Assembly (NCBI GenBank): GCA_023228665.1
Contig: JALOAR010000014.1
Location: forward strand, 1-11,783
DNA length: 11,783 nt
Source: Candidatus Colwelliibacteriota bacterium
GTDB lineage: Bacteria; Patescibacteriota; Minisyncoccia; UBA6257; Colwellbacteraceae
Direction: 5' to 3'
Below the pieces are notes generated by a model. The model was given only the letters and a program-made list of their open reading frames with translations. It was not told the DNA's origin and made no database searches. This document shows, one piece after another, positions 5,498 to 11,783 of this stretch (the first letter of the stretch is position 1; each line of letters opens with the position of its first letter). A program made the position numbers and the translations under genes.

Positions 5498-6763
5498 TTA
5501 TTTTTTCAAAAGATTATTATAGATTTCGCTTATTTGATCCGCTATATTATTCCAAGAATATTTTTCTTCCACCATTTTCCTCCCCTTTTCCGCCATCTGC
5601 GCGGCAAATGATGGATTTTCATAGATTTCAACTACTTTTTTATAAAGGTCTTCCGGGCTTCGCGGCTCAAATAGCAATCCTGTTTCTCTATCGCTTATTG
5701 TTATTTTCAAGCCGTCTTTTCTCGAGGCAATTACCGGCGTCTTCATCGCCAACGCTTCAAGGGCAACCAAGCCAAAAGGTTCGTAATAAGAGGGTATTAT
5801 AAAAGCATCCGAGGCAGCGTAATAATCGCTTATATTTTCATGATCCACTCTGCCGACAAATTGTATAAGATCCGCTACTTTTTCATCTCTAGCTTTAGAC
5901 AAAAGCCTTTCGTATTCCTCAACATCCTCCCTATTCTTGTTGTTTCCGGATATCTCCCCGCCAACAATAATAACTTTAACATTTTTGATTTTTTTATTCA
6001 GGAGATTAAGAGCGCTTATTAAAGTGCCTATTCCCTTTCTCCATTCAAGCCTGCCGACAAAAAGAAGAATATAATCCTCTTCCGAAAAATTAAGTTTTTT
6101 TCTTAATATTGCTTTATCTTTATCAGGATTAAACTGCCGAAGATTAACTCCTCCAGGAATAACGCTTATATTGCCAGGATTAGCGCCATATAAATTAACA
6201 AGATCTTCCTTTTCTGTTTCAGCTAGGGAAATGATGGCAGACGATTTGCGAACTATATTTTCTTCAATGGCAAACCTTTCATTAAAGGCCTGTATGTCAT
6301 TTGTTTTTAAGAGATATTGTTTTTGAGTCTGTTGCCTCACTTTTCCTAGCGAATGAAAATTTTCAACAAGAGGTTTGTTAAATTCTTCCATCGCACGCAC
6401 GCCAACCCAGCCGCCGTCATAATGGTGTCCATGAAAAAGAGAGTATCCGTTTTCAGAAGATTCTATAAATTCTTTGAATTTTTTAAATATTTCCGGGAAA
6501 AGCGCGTGTAAATTTCCTTTATAAATGTATTCCGGTTTTCCGGCTTCAATGCGAATAACTCGCGAATGATTGCCTATATGCGTAATAAGCTCTTTTTTAC
6601 AGTCATCTTGCCGGGTGAAAATATCAATTTCCCATCCTTTTTTATCCAAGGCTAGCGCCAAGTCACAGACATATACATTCTGACCCCCGCTCCCGTGACT
6701 GCCTATGGCCGCCAATGGATCGGAGTGAATGCTAAACATAGCTATTCTTTTGTTATGGTTCAT
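5498..6763 (-). CDS. Sucrose-phosphate-synthase/MshA-like GT4 glycosyltransferase
   Basis: With the ATG at 6763 the product is 421 residues. The N-terminus (SIHSDPLAAIG, then GSGGQNVYV at 24-32 and DIFTR at 47-51) matches the sucrose-phosphate synthase and MshA branch of GT4, whose members use UDP- or GDP-sugars and often a phosphorylated acceptor. HGHHYDGGW (111-119) is the usual first-domain loop. The donor site has R238 and K243 (VGRLEWRKG) and the E-x7-E pair E328/E336 in EPFGLVALE. A TTG at 6781 would add six residues, but GGAAAG at 6779-6774 lies 10 bases before the ATG, so the ATG is preferred. It is the first gene of the seven-gene train, 2 bp before the next GT4 gene. Actual sucrose synthesis is only a family analogy; no phosphatase partner is visible. 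Confidence 0.87.
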   Translation of the reverse strand: MNHNKRIAMFSIHSDPLAAIGSHGSGGQNVYVCDLALALDKKGWEIDIFTRQDDCKKELITHIGNHSRVIRIEAGKPEYIYKGNLHALFPEIFKKFKEFIESSENGYSLFHGHHYDGGWVGVRAMEEFNKPLVENFHSLGKVRQQTQKQYLLKTNDIQAFNERFAIEENIVRKSSAIISLAETEKEDLVNLYGANPGNISVIPGGVNLRQFNPDKDKAILRKKLNFSEEDYILLFVGRLEWRKGIGTLISALNLLNKKIKNVKVIIVGGEISGNNKNREDVEEYERLLSKARDEKVADLIQFVGRVDHENISDYYAASDAFIIPSYYEPFGLVALEALAMKTPVIASRKDGLKITISDRETGLLFEPRSPEDLYKKVVEIYENPSFAAQMAEKGRKMVEEKYSWNNIADQISEIYNNLLKK

Positions 6764-6780
6764 AATCAAATTTCTTTCCA

Positions 6781-6811
6781 AAATAAAAAAAGCTCCAAGA
6801 AACTTGCTTTT
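6781..6811 (-). terminator. Weak terminator-like hairpin after the methyltransferase gene
   Basis: On the minus strand CAAG-TTT-CTTG forms an inner hairpin (6806-6796), AAAAG and CTTTT extend the stem around a 3-base bulge, and a run of T with one A follows (6791-6781). It lies between the methyltransferase stop and the first glycosyltransferase. The stem is weak and is placed just after a candidate promoter, so it might instead sit in the 5' leader of the operon. Confidence 0.3.
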
Positions 6812-6812
6812 A

Positions 6813-6821
6813 ATTATACCA
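6813..6821 (-). promoter_or_regulatory. Extended -10 promoter for the glycosyltransferase gene train
   Basis: The minus strand reads TGGTATAAT at 6821-6813: a perfect TATAAT with the TGn extension, right after the methyltransferase stop. A start about 7 bases downstream would leave a leader of around 43 bases to the ATG at 6763. No good -35 hexamer is visible, which extended -10 promoters can do without. This would let the seven downstream genes be expressed separately from the methyltransferase. Confidence 0.5.
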
Positions 6822-6822
6822 T

Positions 6823-7290
6823 TTAGAGAAGGCTTAAAGCGGCGAGAGCAATGCCAAAAGAAACGGAAACATTTAAAGATTCTTTTTCGCCAAACATCGG
6901 GATTTCGAATATATCATCAGAAAGGTTTAGTATTTTTTTAGAAATGCCGTCAATTTCGTTTCCAAAAACAAGGGCGGTATTTTTTCCTTTGTACTTTTTT
7001 ATTTCTTTGATGGTTTTTGATTTTTCGCTCTGTTCTATGGAAATTATCTTAAAACCTTTTTTCTTAAGAGAATTAATCGCGCGAATTGAAGAAGAATAAT
7101 ATTTCCAAGAGACTGTTTTTTCCGCTCCGAGAGCGACTTTAGCGATATCTTTCCTGTCCCTGCCAAATTTATCAACGGGAGCAGGGCTGGTGCCGCAAAG
7201 GCATATTTCGCTTACTCCAAAGGCATCAGCCGTACGAAAAATAGAGCCGACATTATGGGCGCTGCGAATATTGTCGAGAATAACGATCAT
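6823..7290 (-). CDS. SpoU/TrmH-family RNA 2'-O-methyltransferase
   Basis: From the ATG at 7290 the product is 155 residues, the size of a minimal SPOUT (alpha/beta knot) domain without an extra RNA-binding domain, as in TrmL-like enzymes. All three SpoU motifs are present: motif 1 NVGSIFRTADAFG (13-25, with N13 and R19), motif 2 VFGNEIDGIS (108-117) and motif 3 IPMFGEKESLNVSVS (130-144, with N140). GAEKTVSW (55-62) also fits the family. It would use S-adenosylmethionine, bound in the trefoil knot, to methylate a ribose 2'-OH in tRNA or rRNA; the target position cannot be told. A TTG at 7329 gives an extended N-terminus, but the conserved domain starts directly at the ATG and neither start has a Shine-Dalgarno site. 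The message may be leaderless. Confidence 0.88.
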   Translation of the reverse strand: MIVILDNIRSAHNVGSIFRTADAFGVSEICLCGTSPAPVDKFGRDRKDIAKVALGAEKTVSWKYYSSSIRAINSLKKKGFKIISIEQSEKSKTIKEIKKYKGKNTALVFGNEIDGISKKILNLSDDIFEIPMFGEKESLNVSVSFGIALAALSLL

Positions 7291-7299
7291 TATGGCCGG

Positions 7300-7329
7300 A
7301 TAATAGCAATTTGCGCCTCGCTTTGACAA
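7300..7329 (-). promoter_or_regulatory. Promoter of the methyltransferase gene, probably leaderless
   Basis: On the minus strand TTGTCA (7329-7324) and TATTAT (7305-7300) are 18 bases apart, each one mismatch from consensus. The -10 box ends only 9 bases before the ATG at 7290, so transcription would begin about 2-3 bases before the start codon. This agrees with the lack of any ribosome-binding site. The -35 box overlaps a plus-strand TTGACA on the other strand. Confidence 0.45.
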
Positions 7330-7389
7330 TTAGCTATAAAAAAGTGTTTGCTTAAGGTAAGTTCCTTGGAAAAATTTAATATAAGGAGG
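7323..7389 (+). promoter_or_regulatory. Possible promoter and strong ribosome site for the first small gene
   Basis: A consensus TTGACA (7323-7328) is present, but no good -10 box lies 16-18 bases later; TTTGCT (7347-7352) is the best available and is poor. The ribosome site AAGGAGG (7383-7389) is perfect, 9 bases before the ATG at 7399, and decides that start over the upstream TTG at 7348. The TTGACA overlaps the -35 box of the divergent methyltransferase promoter. Confidence 0.4.
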
Positions 7390-7398
7390 CGAGTCAGA

Positions 7399-7758
7399 AT
7401 GATAAGCATAAACGATGTAGAAAAGGAGCTATATACTCCCGAGGAAAAAGCGCAGTTCATCAAAAAAACCGCACTGGCAATGCTAAAGAGCCAAAAGATG
7501 AATGTCCGCTTCATAAGAAACGGAGCGATTGTTGAAATCTCGTATGAAGAAGAGGGAAAGAATGATTTTTGGATATTAACCAAGAAAGATGAATTTATCC
7601 AAAACTTTCATTTTCTTGAAAGAAAAGGTCAATATGCTCTCGTTCATATGGCAAAAGAAAACGGGAGATATAAGAAAGTTTCTTTTATTTATATGGGAGA
7701 AGAGGCGCTAAACAAAGCAATAGATATATTAAACCAATCAGACGCCTCCAACTATTAA
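7399..7758 (+). CDS. Small soluble protein of unknown function
   Basis: The product is 119 residues, rich in Lys and Glu, with no membrane segment, signal peptide or cysteine. I do not recognise the family. The N-terminal 35 residues look helical (DVEKELYTPEEKAQFIKKTALAM is amphipathic when read in short windows). The middle (about 36-98) looks like several beta strands, and a C-terminal helix contains GEEALNKAIDIL (100-111). The first 17 codons of the longer TTG frame are rejected because AAGGAGG precedes the ATG at 7399. It is a single-gene unit with a strong terminator, divergent from the methyltransferase. The alpha-beta-alpha pattern might suit a small binding or adaptor protein, but that is speculation. 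It may be distantly related to the next gene, whose C-terminus has GEEAFQKFWDIY. Confidence 0.75.
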   Translation: MISINDVEKELYTPEEKAQFIKKTALAMLKSQKMNVRFIRNGAIVEISYEEEGKNDFWILTKKDEFIQNFHFLERKGQYALVHMAKENGRYKKVSFIYMGEEALNKAIDILNQSDASNY

Positions 7759-7760
7759 TA

Positions 7761-7799
7761 AACCCGATGTGCTAAAAAAAGCGTCGGGTTTTTTATTTT
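7761..7799 (+). terminator. Intrinsic terminator of the first small gene
   Basis: AACCCGA (7761-7767) pairs with TCGGGTT (7784-7790), with three more weaker pairs inside and an A-rich loop. It is followed by a T-rich run through 7799. It starts two bases after the stop codon of the upstream small gene and ends just before the next promoter. Confidence 0.85.
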
Positions 7800-7800
7800 C

Positions 7801-7830
7801 TTGACATATATATTAAGACTATGTTTTTAT
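7801..7830 (+). promoter_or_regulatory. Promoter of the second small gene
   Basis: TTGACA (7801-7806) starts one base after the upstream terminator T-run. TTTTAT (7825-7830) lies 18 bases further and is preceded by the extended -10 element TGT (7822-7824). A start near 7837 would leave about a 37-base leader containing the AAGGAGG ribosome site at 7861-7867. Confidence 0.55.
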
Positions 7831-7873
7831 GTCCCTTCGTCTTTAAAAATTGAATAAACAAAGGAGGCAGCTT

Positions 7874-8248
7874 ATGCAACTAAACGCACTTAGAAAAAAC
7901 AGCGAAGAAATGTCAGAAATGGAAAAGAAATTGGCAGCGATAATAACTAATTTAAACTCCCTTATTGATTCTCCAAGCGGGTATTATCATCCGCCGTCGG
8001 GATCAACGATGAAAATATCAAAAACAGAAAAAGGGATAAAAATAGAATTGCCGCTTACAGGCACGTGTTTTACGCAGATTTTTGTGATAGGAAAAAATAA
8101 AGATGAAGATATAGACGTGCTTTGGCTTGTTAAAGCGCGATTATATAGCAATGATCCGGTGACCAAATTAATAGCCGCCGGCGAAGAGGCCTTCCAAAAA
8201 TTTTGGGACATCTATCAAGAGTCCCGAATAGGAGCCATTATAAAATAA
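7874..8248 (+). CDS. Small soluble protein of unknown function
   Basis: The product is 124 residues from the ATG at 7874, which has AAGGAGG 6 bases upstream; a TTG at 7850 is rejected for that reason. I do not recognise the family. An N-terminal helix rich in Glu, Met and Lys (about 8-33, coiled-coil-like) leads to a Gly/Pro/Ser/Tyr turn (34-46). Beta-strand-like segments follow (47-92), including KGIKIELPL and CFTQIFVIG, and a C-terminal helix carries GEEAFQKFWDIY (103-114). There is no signal peptide or membrane segment and only one cysteine. It is a single-gene unit with its own promoter and a strong terminator. Size, strong expression signals and the C-terminal GEEA helix resemble the preceding gene, but the overall similarity is too weak to call them paralogs. 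Confidence 0.75.
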   Translation: MQLNALRKNSEEMSEMEKKLAAIITNLNSLIDSPSGYYHPPSGSTMKISKTEKGIKIELPLTGTCFTQIFVIGKNKDEDIDVLWLVKARLYSNDPVTKLIAAGEEAFQKFWDIYQESRIGAIIK

Positions 8249-8266
8249 TGGTCTTCCTTCCTTTTT

Positions 8267-8296
8267 AAACCCCCGCTACTGGTAGCGGGGGTTTTG
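8267..8296 (+). terminator. Strong intrinsic terminator between convergent genes
   Basis: A perfect 12-bp stem (8267-8278 with 8283-8294, core CCCCCGCTA) with a CTGG loop ends in TTTTG on the plus strand. It terminates the second small gene. It lies just past the stop of the converging large minus-strand gene and might also slow transcription from that side, but the minus-strand T-run is only three bases long. Confidence 0.88.
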
Positions 8297-8297
8297 T

Positions 8298-11200
8298 TTA
8301 ACTATTTGGCAAAGGAATATTTATTTCAATTGTTGAATTTTCCGACATTAAGCCAAAATCATCGATGGCGCGGATAAGCGGGTTATAGATTTCTCCAGGA
8401 TTTACGGATATTTTTTCTCCTGGAGCGGTTTGCTTCCAGGTTCCTCCATTATCATAGCTTATCTCGTATCTAATCAGTTTATCGGGAGTATCGGGATCAG
8501 TTGATTCTTCCCAAAAAATATAAAGCTTGGTTCCGTCTTTGATATTAAAGCCGATATTAGCAGGAGCGGAAGGCGGTTGATGCATCGGTACTTCACTTAA
8601 CGATATATGTGTATTATCTTTTGCAACCAATATAAATTGCTTGTGACCCTCTGATTCTGGAGTGCCCTGCGGATAAGTGCGATAAAAAGCATAATAACCG
8701 ACAGTGAAATAGTCGCCTTCCGATACCGGCCTATTAATAGGAATAGCTACCATATTGTCGCCGTCTTCCAAATAAGGTGAATGTTTAAGCGCTTTTCTGT
8801 ACGGAGCTCCATAAATAGAGGTATTGTGTTTATCGCTAAAAATAAGGGATTTTCTGCACTCATAAGAAACATCCTCTCCTTGATAACAAACCTCGGCAAC
8901 GCTATCGGAATATTTATTGTCAGGCTTATCAAAAATAAGGAAGGGGTCATCCGGTACATCCATATTCTTGTAAAAAACCAGTATTTTGTAATTGGGATGT
9001 GGCGACTCTCCGTATGGAAGAGCTAAGCCGATATCTCGAGGAATAAAAGGATATTCATTCCAGGAAAATTCAATGATGTTTCTCTCTTTTTCTTCTCCAT
9101 TAACATCTAATTTTGTTGCTGAATATAATTTAAAGTCATCTACAAGGCGAGGAGCGCTTATTGAAAAAGAAGCTTTTTCATTTGAAGACAATCCATCTCG
9201 ATCGGCAATAGAGAAAGAAAAGTTTTTAGTTGATCCGAGCTCATACAGCTTTATGGATTTTTGCGCATCTGTGCCAGGCCCTGACCATACTATTTCTTCT
9301 AACTCATTTATATTTACCACGCCGTCAAAAGAGGGCCAAGAAAAGTCAGCGGCAATTTTATCTGCATTATATAAAGCAGAAACACTTGAAGAAGAAAATG
9401 GCCAGACAGGCGGATCTCTTGGTTCAAGAAGGCTATCTGTATTTTGAGGACTAGGATCTTGGCGAATATTCCAAACAACCTGATCATCAGCATTACACCC
9501 GTTACCCGAAAATTCCCAGTCATTTTGCGCTTTAAAACAAACTCCTTCGGAAAAAGCTTTTCGTTCCCAACTATTTCCCATTTCAATTTCTGAATATTCG
9601 GTAACTATTATCGGTTCGTCCTTGTAATTATAAAAAACAATAATATCTCCATTATTAGCGAGAAAATTAGTATCTTGCGAATAATAAACATCAGGCGTTT
9701 TGGAACCGGAATATTGCTGGCTGGCTATAAGAAAAAACCCTTTAGGAGCAATTGATAACCCCTTAAACCCTTCACTGCCAGCACTCACAAGGTTGGAAGT
9801 CTGCCCGGAAAGGGTAGCTTTCTTCTTAAGTGACCAGCCATCTAAAGAGATTTCTAATGAGGTCGGGTTATACAGCTCTATAAATTCGTCATTAACGTTT
9901 TCGGCTGTTCCAGGCATTATTTCGCTAATAACCAGCTTGGCTGATTCAGAACCCCAAGATGATCCGCTGCCGCCATCGTCTTCTTCGTTTTCTTCGCCAT
10001 TATTTTCATCTCCATTATTATTTCCATCACCGCTTGTATCTTCTGAATTCTCCATTCCGGGAGTACCCATAATTTCAGCGCTTGGTCCAGAGTAAGAATG
10101 CCACGAGTCGTCACTACTTCTTTCTGCAGTTTTATAGTCAGGCGATGCAGAGCCTCCGAAATTGTTCCAGCTACTTCCAGTATCTTTTATTTCATCTACT
10201 AAAACACAATCTTCTCCGAAAAGCCTTAATGTTTCATCTGAATTGTTTATCGCTCCAGTGAAGAAAATATCAGCTTCTTTGCCAGGGATAAAATTCTCTT
10301 CGCCTCTAAGCATTAAATAATAACTGCCGGCTTTTATAGCTTCTCCTTCCGGAAAATCAATTTTTATATTTTCAGCTTTATCGAGTAATTGCCAGCCAGA
10401 TATGTCTATATCCGTATCAGTTGTATTGTATAACTCTATCCACTCATTAGTAGAAGATATTTTATCCCCCGCCCAAGCGACTTCGTTTATAACTACTTCT
10501 TTTGAAGGCGCGCTTAAGCCTGTTTGAGAACAGACCGGAATAGATGTTTTTCCGCTCGATGAACTCCCCGGATTGTAATGGACTGTTTGTGATTTCGAAT
10601 CATTATTTGAGATTGCTTCTCCTTTTGAATTTTTTTGTTTGGGCGTACCGTCTACAAGCTCTGAAGTGTGCCAATCTGCAAGGTTTTCACTCCTTTCCAT
10701 AGTTTTTCTTTTTGAAGAATCGCCTGCCGGCCAAGACGGGTCAGCAAGGACTTCGTCTTCAACCAGGCATTGCGGGTTTAAAAGCCTTAAGCCTTCATTA
10801 GAGTTAGATAAAGTCCCGGAATAAATCATATCCGCTTTAACTCCAGGAACAGATTCATCATCACTGCGTTCAAAAAGATAAAATCCGTTTGCAGGAATAA
10901 TTGTGTTGTTTGGAATAACAGTTTTTATCTGTTCTTTTTGGTCTATAAGCCACCAACCGGAAATATCGACTTCAGATGAAGATATGTTCCTTAACTCTAT
11001 CCATTCATCGCTTGCGCTCCCCGCTGAACCCATCCAAGCAACTTCGTTTATAACCACCTTTTGCGTTAATTGGGATGTACCTTCACTTAAGAAAAAGCAC
11101 TCTTTAGGGAGTTGTATGGAAAATTCTTCATTATTCTCTTTGTTTTTATCATTTTCTTCATCGCCTGGATTTTCTTTTTTCGGTTTATCTGCAAGAATGG

Positions 11201-11768
11201 TTTTTGCAGGCTCTTTTTGGCCCGCGGGAATAACTTGGTACTTAACTTTATCCGTAGTAAATCCGGTTGAAATGTCTTTTGCCCAATAGTAGTGAAGTCC
11301 GGTTTCAGCTGACCAATGAATAGTATATTCATGATTGAATTGGCCATTTTCGTCAGATAGAACTTTTACCGATACCTCTTTGCCGGACGGAAGAGAAAAG
11401 AAAAGATCGATGTTAGCTTTTGGAGTAAAGCCAGAGCCGCTTTCTATTATTGTCTCTCCCAGCTTAACCGATGTTTTATCGACAAAAACAAAAGGTTTGG
11501 CTTCGTTTTCTTCTTTTAATTTTTCTTGTGATAAGGGAATTTCGTCAATTACTTCTTCGCGAGATTGGTTAAACATATCGGTAAAGGCTTGTCCGGCTTT
11601 TGAGAAAAAATCCCCAACGGCCTCAACAGCTTTGCCAATAAAACTTTTATCTTCTTTGTTAAATTCCGGATCATCTTTTAATCTTTCTGCTTCTTTAAAG
11701 AAAAGATCTATCGTTGCTGCGCTATATGTGACGGCTTTTGTGGAAAGGCGGGTCCAGTAATCTTGCAT
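8298..11768 (-). CDS. Large multidomain surface protein with three lamin-tail domains (possibly 5'-partial)
   Basis: From the ATG at 11768 the product is 1156 residues. Domains in order: a charged helical region (about 10-90); an Ig-like beta domain (about 91-185, SVKLGETI to VKYQVIP); an acidic Asn/Lys/Glu linker (190-215); lamin-tail domain 1 (about 233-365, VVINEVAWMG, DEWIELRN, DISGWWL); lamin-tail domain 2 (about 420-580, VVINEVAWAG, NEWIELYN, DISGWQL); an acidic Gly/Asn linker; lamin-tail domain 3 (about 611-783, LVISEIMPG, DEFIELYN, LDGWSLKK); then beta-sandwich regions ending in an FN3-like domain with SAPANI and IRYEISYDNGG. It has eight cysteines in four spaced pairs, as expected for disulfides outside the cytoplasm. 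Lamin-tail domains are beta-sandwiches common in bacterial exported proteins. No signal peptide, C-terminal anchor or sorting motif is visible. GGAGGGGA precedes the ATG by about 10 bases, yet the frame has no stop up to the window edge. Confidence 0.85.
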   Translation of the reverse strand: MQDYWTRLSTKAVTYSAATIDLFFKEAERLKDDPEFNKEDKSFIGKAVEAVGDFFSKAGQAFTDMFNQSREEVIDEIPLSQEKLKEENEAKPFVFVDKTSVKLGETIIESGSGFTPKANIDLFFSLPSGKEVSVKVLSDENGQFNHEYTIHWSAETGLHYYWAKDISTGFTTDKVKYQVIPAGQKEPAKTILADKPKKENPGDEENDKNKENNEEFSIQLPKECFFLSEGTSQLTQKVVINEVAWMGSAGSASDEWIELRNISSSEVDISGWWLIDQKEQIKTVIPNNTIIPANGFYLFERSDDESVPGVKADMIYSGTLSNSNEGLRLLNPQCLVEDEVLADPSWPAGDSSKRKTMERSENLADWHTSELVDGTPKQKNSKGEAISNNDSKSQTVHYNPGSSSSGKTSIPVCSQTGLSAPSKEVVINEVAWAGDKISSTNEWIELYNTTDTDIDISGWQLLDKAENIKIDFPEGEAIKAGSYYLMLRGEENFIPGKEADIFFTGAINNSDETLRLFGEDCVLVDEIKDTGSSWNNFGGSASPDYKTAERSSDDSWHSYSGPSAEIMGTPGMENSEDTSGDGNNNGDENNGEENEEDDGGSGSSWGSESAKLVISEIMPGTAENVNDEFIELYNPTSLEISLDGWSLKKKATLSGQTSNLVSAGSEGFKGLSIAPKGFFLIASQQYSGSKTPDVYYSQDTNFLANNGDIIVFYNYKDEPIIVTEYSEIEMGNSWERKAFSEGVCFKAQNDWEFSGNGCNADDQVVWNIRQDPSPQNTDSLLEPRDPPVWPFSSSSVSALYNADKIAADFSWPSFDGVVNINELEEIVWSGPGTDAQKSIKLYELGSTKNFSFSIADRDGLSSNEKASFSISAPRLVDDFKLYSATKLDVNGEEKERNIIEFSWNEYPFIPRDIGLALPYGESPHPNYKILVFYKNMDVPDDPFLIFDKPDNKYSDSVAEVCYQGEDVSYECRKSLIFSDKHNTSIYGAPYRKALKHSPYLEDGDNMVAIPINRPVSEGDYFTVGYYAFYRTYPQGTPESEGHKQFILVAKDNTHISLSEVPMHQPPSAPANIGFNIKDGTKLYIFWEESTDPDTPDKLIRYEISYDNGGTWKQTAPGEKISVNPGEIYNPLIRAIDDFGLMSENSTIEINIPLPNS

Positions 11769-11783
11769 AATAATATCCCCTCC

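Noticed and set aside
6764..6781. TTG start for the SPS/MshA-like glycosyltransferase
   Set aside because: The ATG at 6763 has GGAAAG 10 bases upstream, and the conserved domain starts a few residues after it; nothing supports the TTG.
7291..7329. TTG start adding 13 residues to the SpoU-family methyltransferase
   Set aside because: The conserved fold begins at the ATG at 7290; the extra residues would overlap the likely promoter and have no ribosome site.
7348..7398. TTG start for the first small plus-strand gene
   Set aside because: A perfect AAGGAGG lies inside this stretch, 9 bases before the ATG at 7399.
7850..7873. TTG start for the second small plus-strand gene
   Set aside because: AAGGAGG falls within it, 6 bases before the ATG at 7874.
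9950..10050. Repeated GAA/GAT/AAT-like codons as a possible microsatellite
   Set aside because: The repeats encode an acidic Gly/Asn/Glu linker between lamin-tail domains 2 and 3, which is normal for such proteins; no exact tandem unit is kept.
8992..10095. Plus-strand open frames opposite the lamin-tail gene (151 and 131 codons)
   Set aside because: They lie antisense to a clear multidomain gene, have low-complexity Ser/Pro/Phe-rich products and no ribosome sites, so they are shadows.

Overview
The window reads as a compact stretch of an AT-rich bacterial genome. It resembles the Candidate Phyla Radiation (Patescibacteria, Parcubacteria-like), though no marker gene proves this. The pointers are a type IV pilin-like N-terminus, a large surface protein with repeated lamin-tail domains opening with INEVAW, DUF192 proteins, GT4 glycosyltransferase paralogs, very tight gene packing, and a GC-rich double-hairpin repeat of a kind I recall from such genomes. 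The lineage is inference.

Layout. At the left edge (1-111, minus) is the 5' end of a prepilin-like gene; a 30-bp GC-rich double hairpin sits in frame inside its hydrophobic helix. An almost pure A/T block (141-199) follows. Positions 6763 down to 196 hold one minus-strand gene train of seven genes, joined by overlaps or 2-bp gaps. In transcription order they are a sucrose-phosphate-synthase/MshA-like GT4, three mutually related GT4 enzymes, two adjacent membrane-anchored DUF192 proteins, and an MFS transporter. A candidate extended -10 promoter (6813-6821) precedes the train. Upstream, on the same strand, is a SpoU/TrmH-family RNA methyltransferase that may be made from a leaderless message.

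The strand then switches. Two small plus-strand genes of unknown function (7399-7758 and 7874-8248) each have a strong AAGGAGG site and their own intrinsic terminator. The second also has a convincing promoter, while the first has only a weak one. Converging on them is a very large minus-strand gene (8298-11768 or beyond) for a modular, apparently extracytoplasmic protein: one Ig-like domain, three lamin-tail domains with paired cysteines, and C-terminal beta-sandwich/FN3-like domains. No signal peptide follows its first ATG in the window, and the frame stays open to the right edge, so it may be 5'-partial.

How the genes may work together (inference). The four retaining glycosyltransferases could build a glycan or glycolipid stepwise, with the DUF192 proteins at the outer face of the membrane and the MFS protein exporting or importing a small molecule. 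No sugar-nucleotide synthesis gene, polymerase or flippase is visible, so product and substrates cannot be named. No CRISPR array, tRNA, rRNA, transposase or phage gene was seen. No clear new defence or mobile system stands out. The least explained parts are the two small plus-strand genes, the repeat inside the pilin gene, and the GT4-DUF192-MFS gene train.
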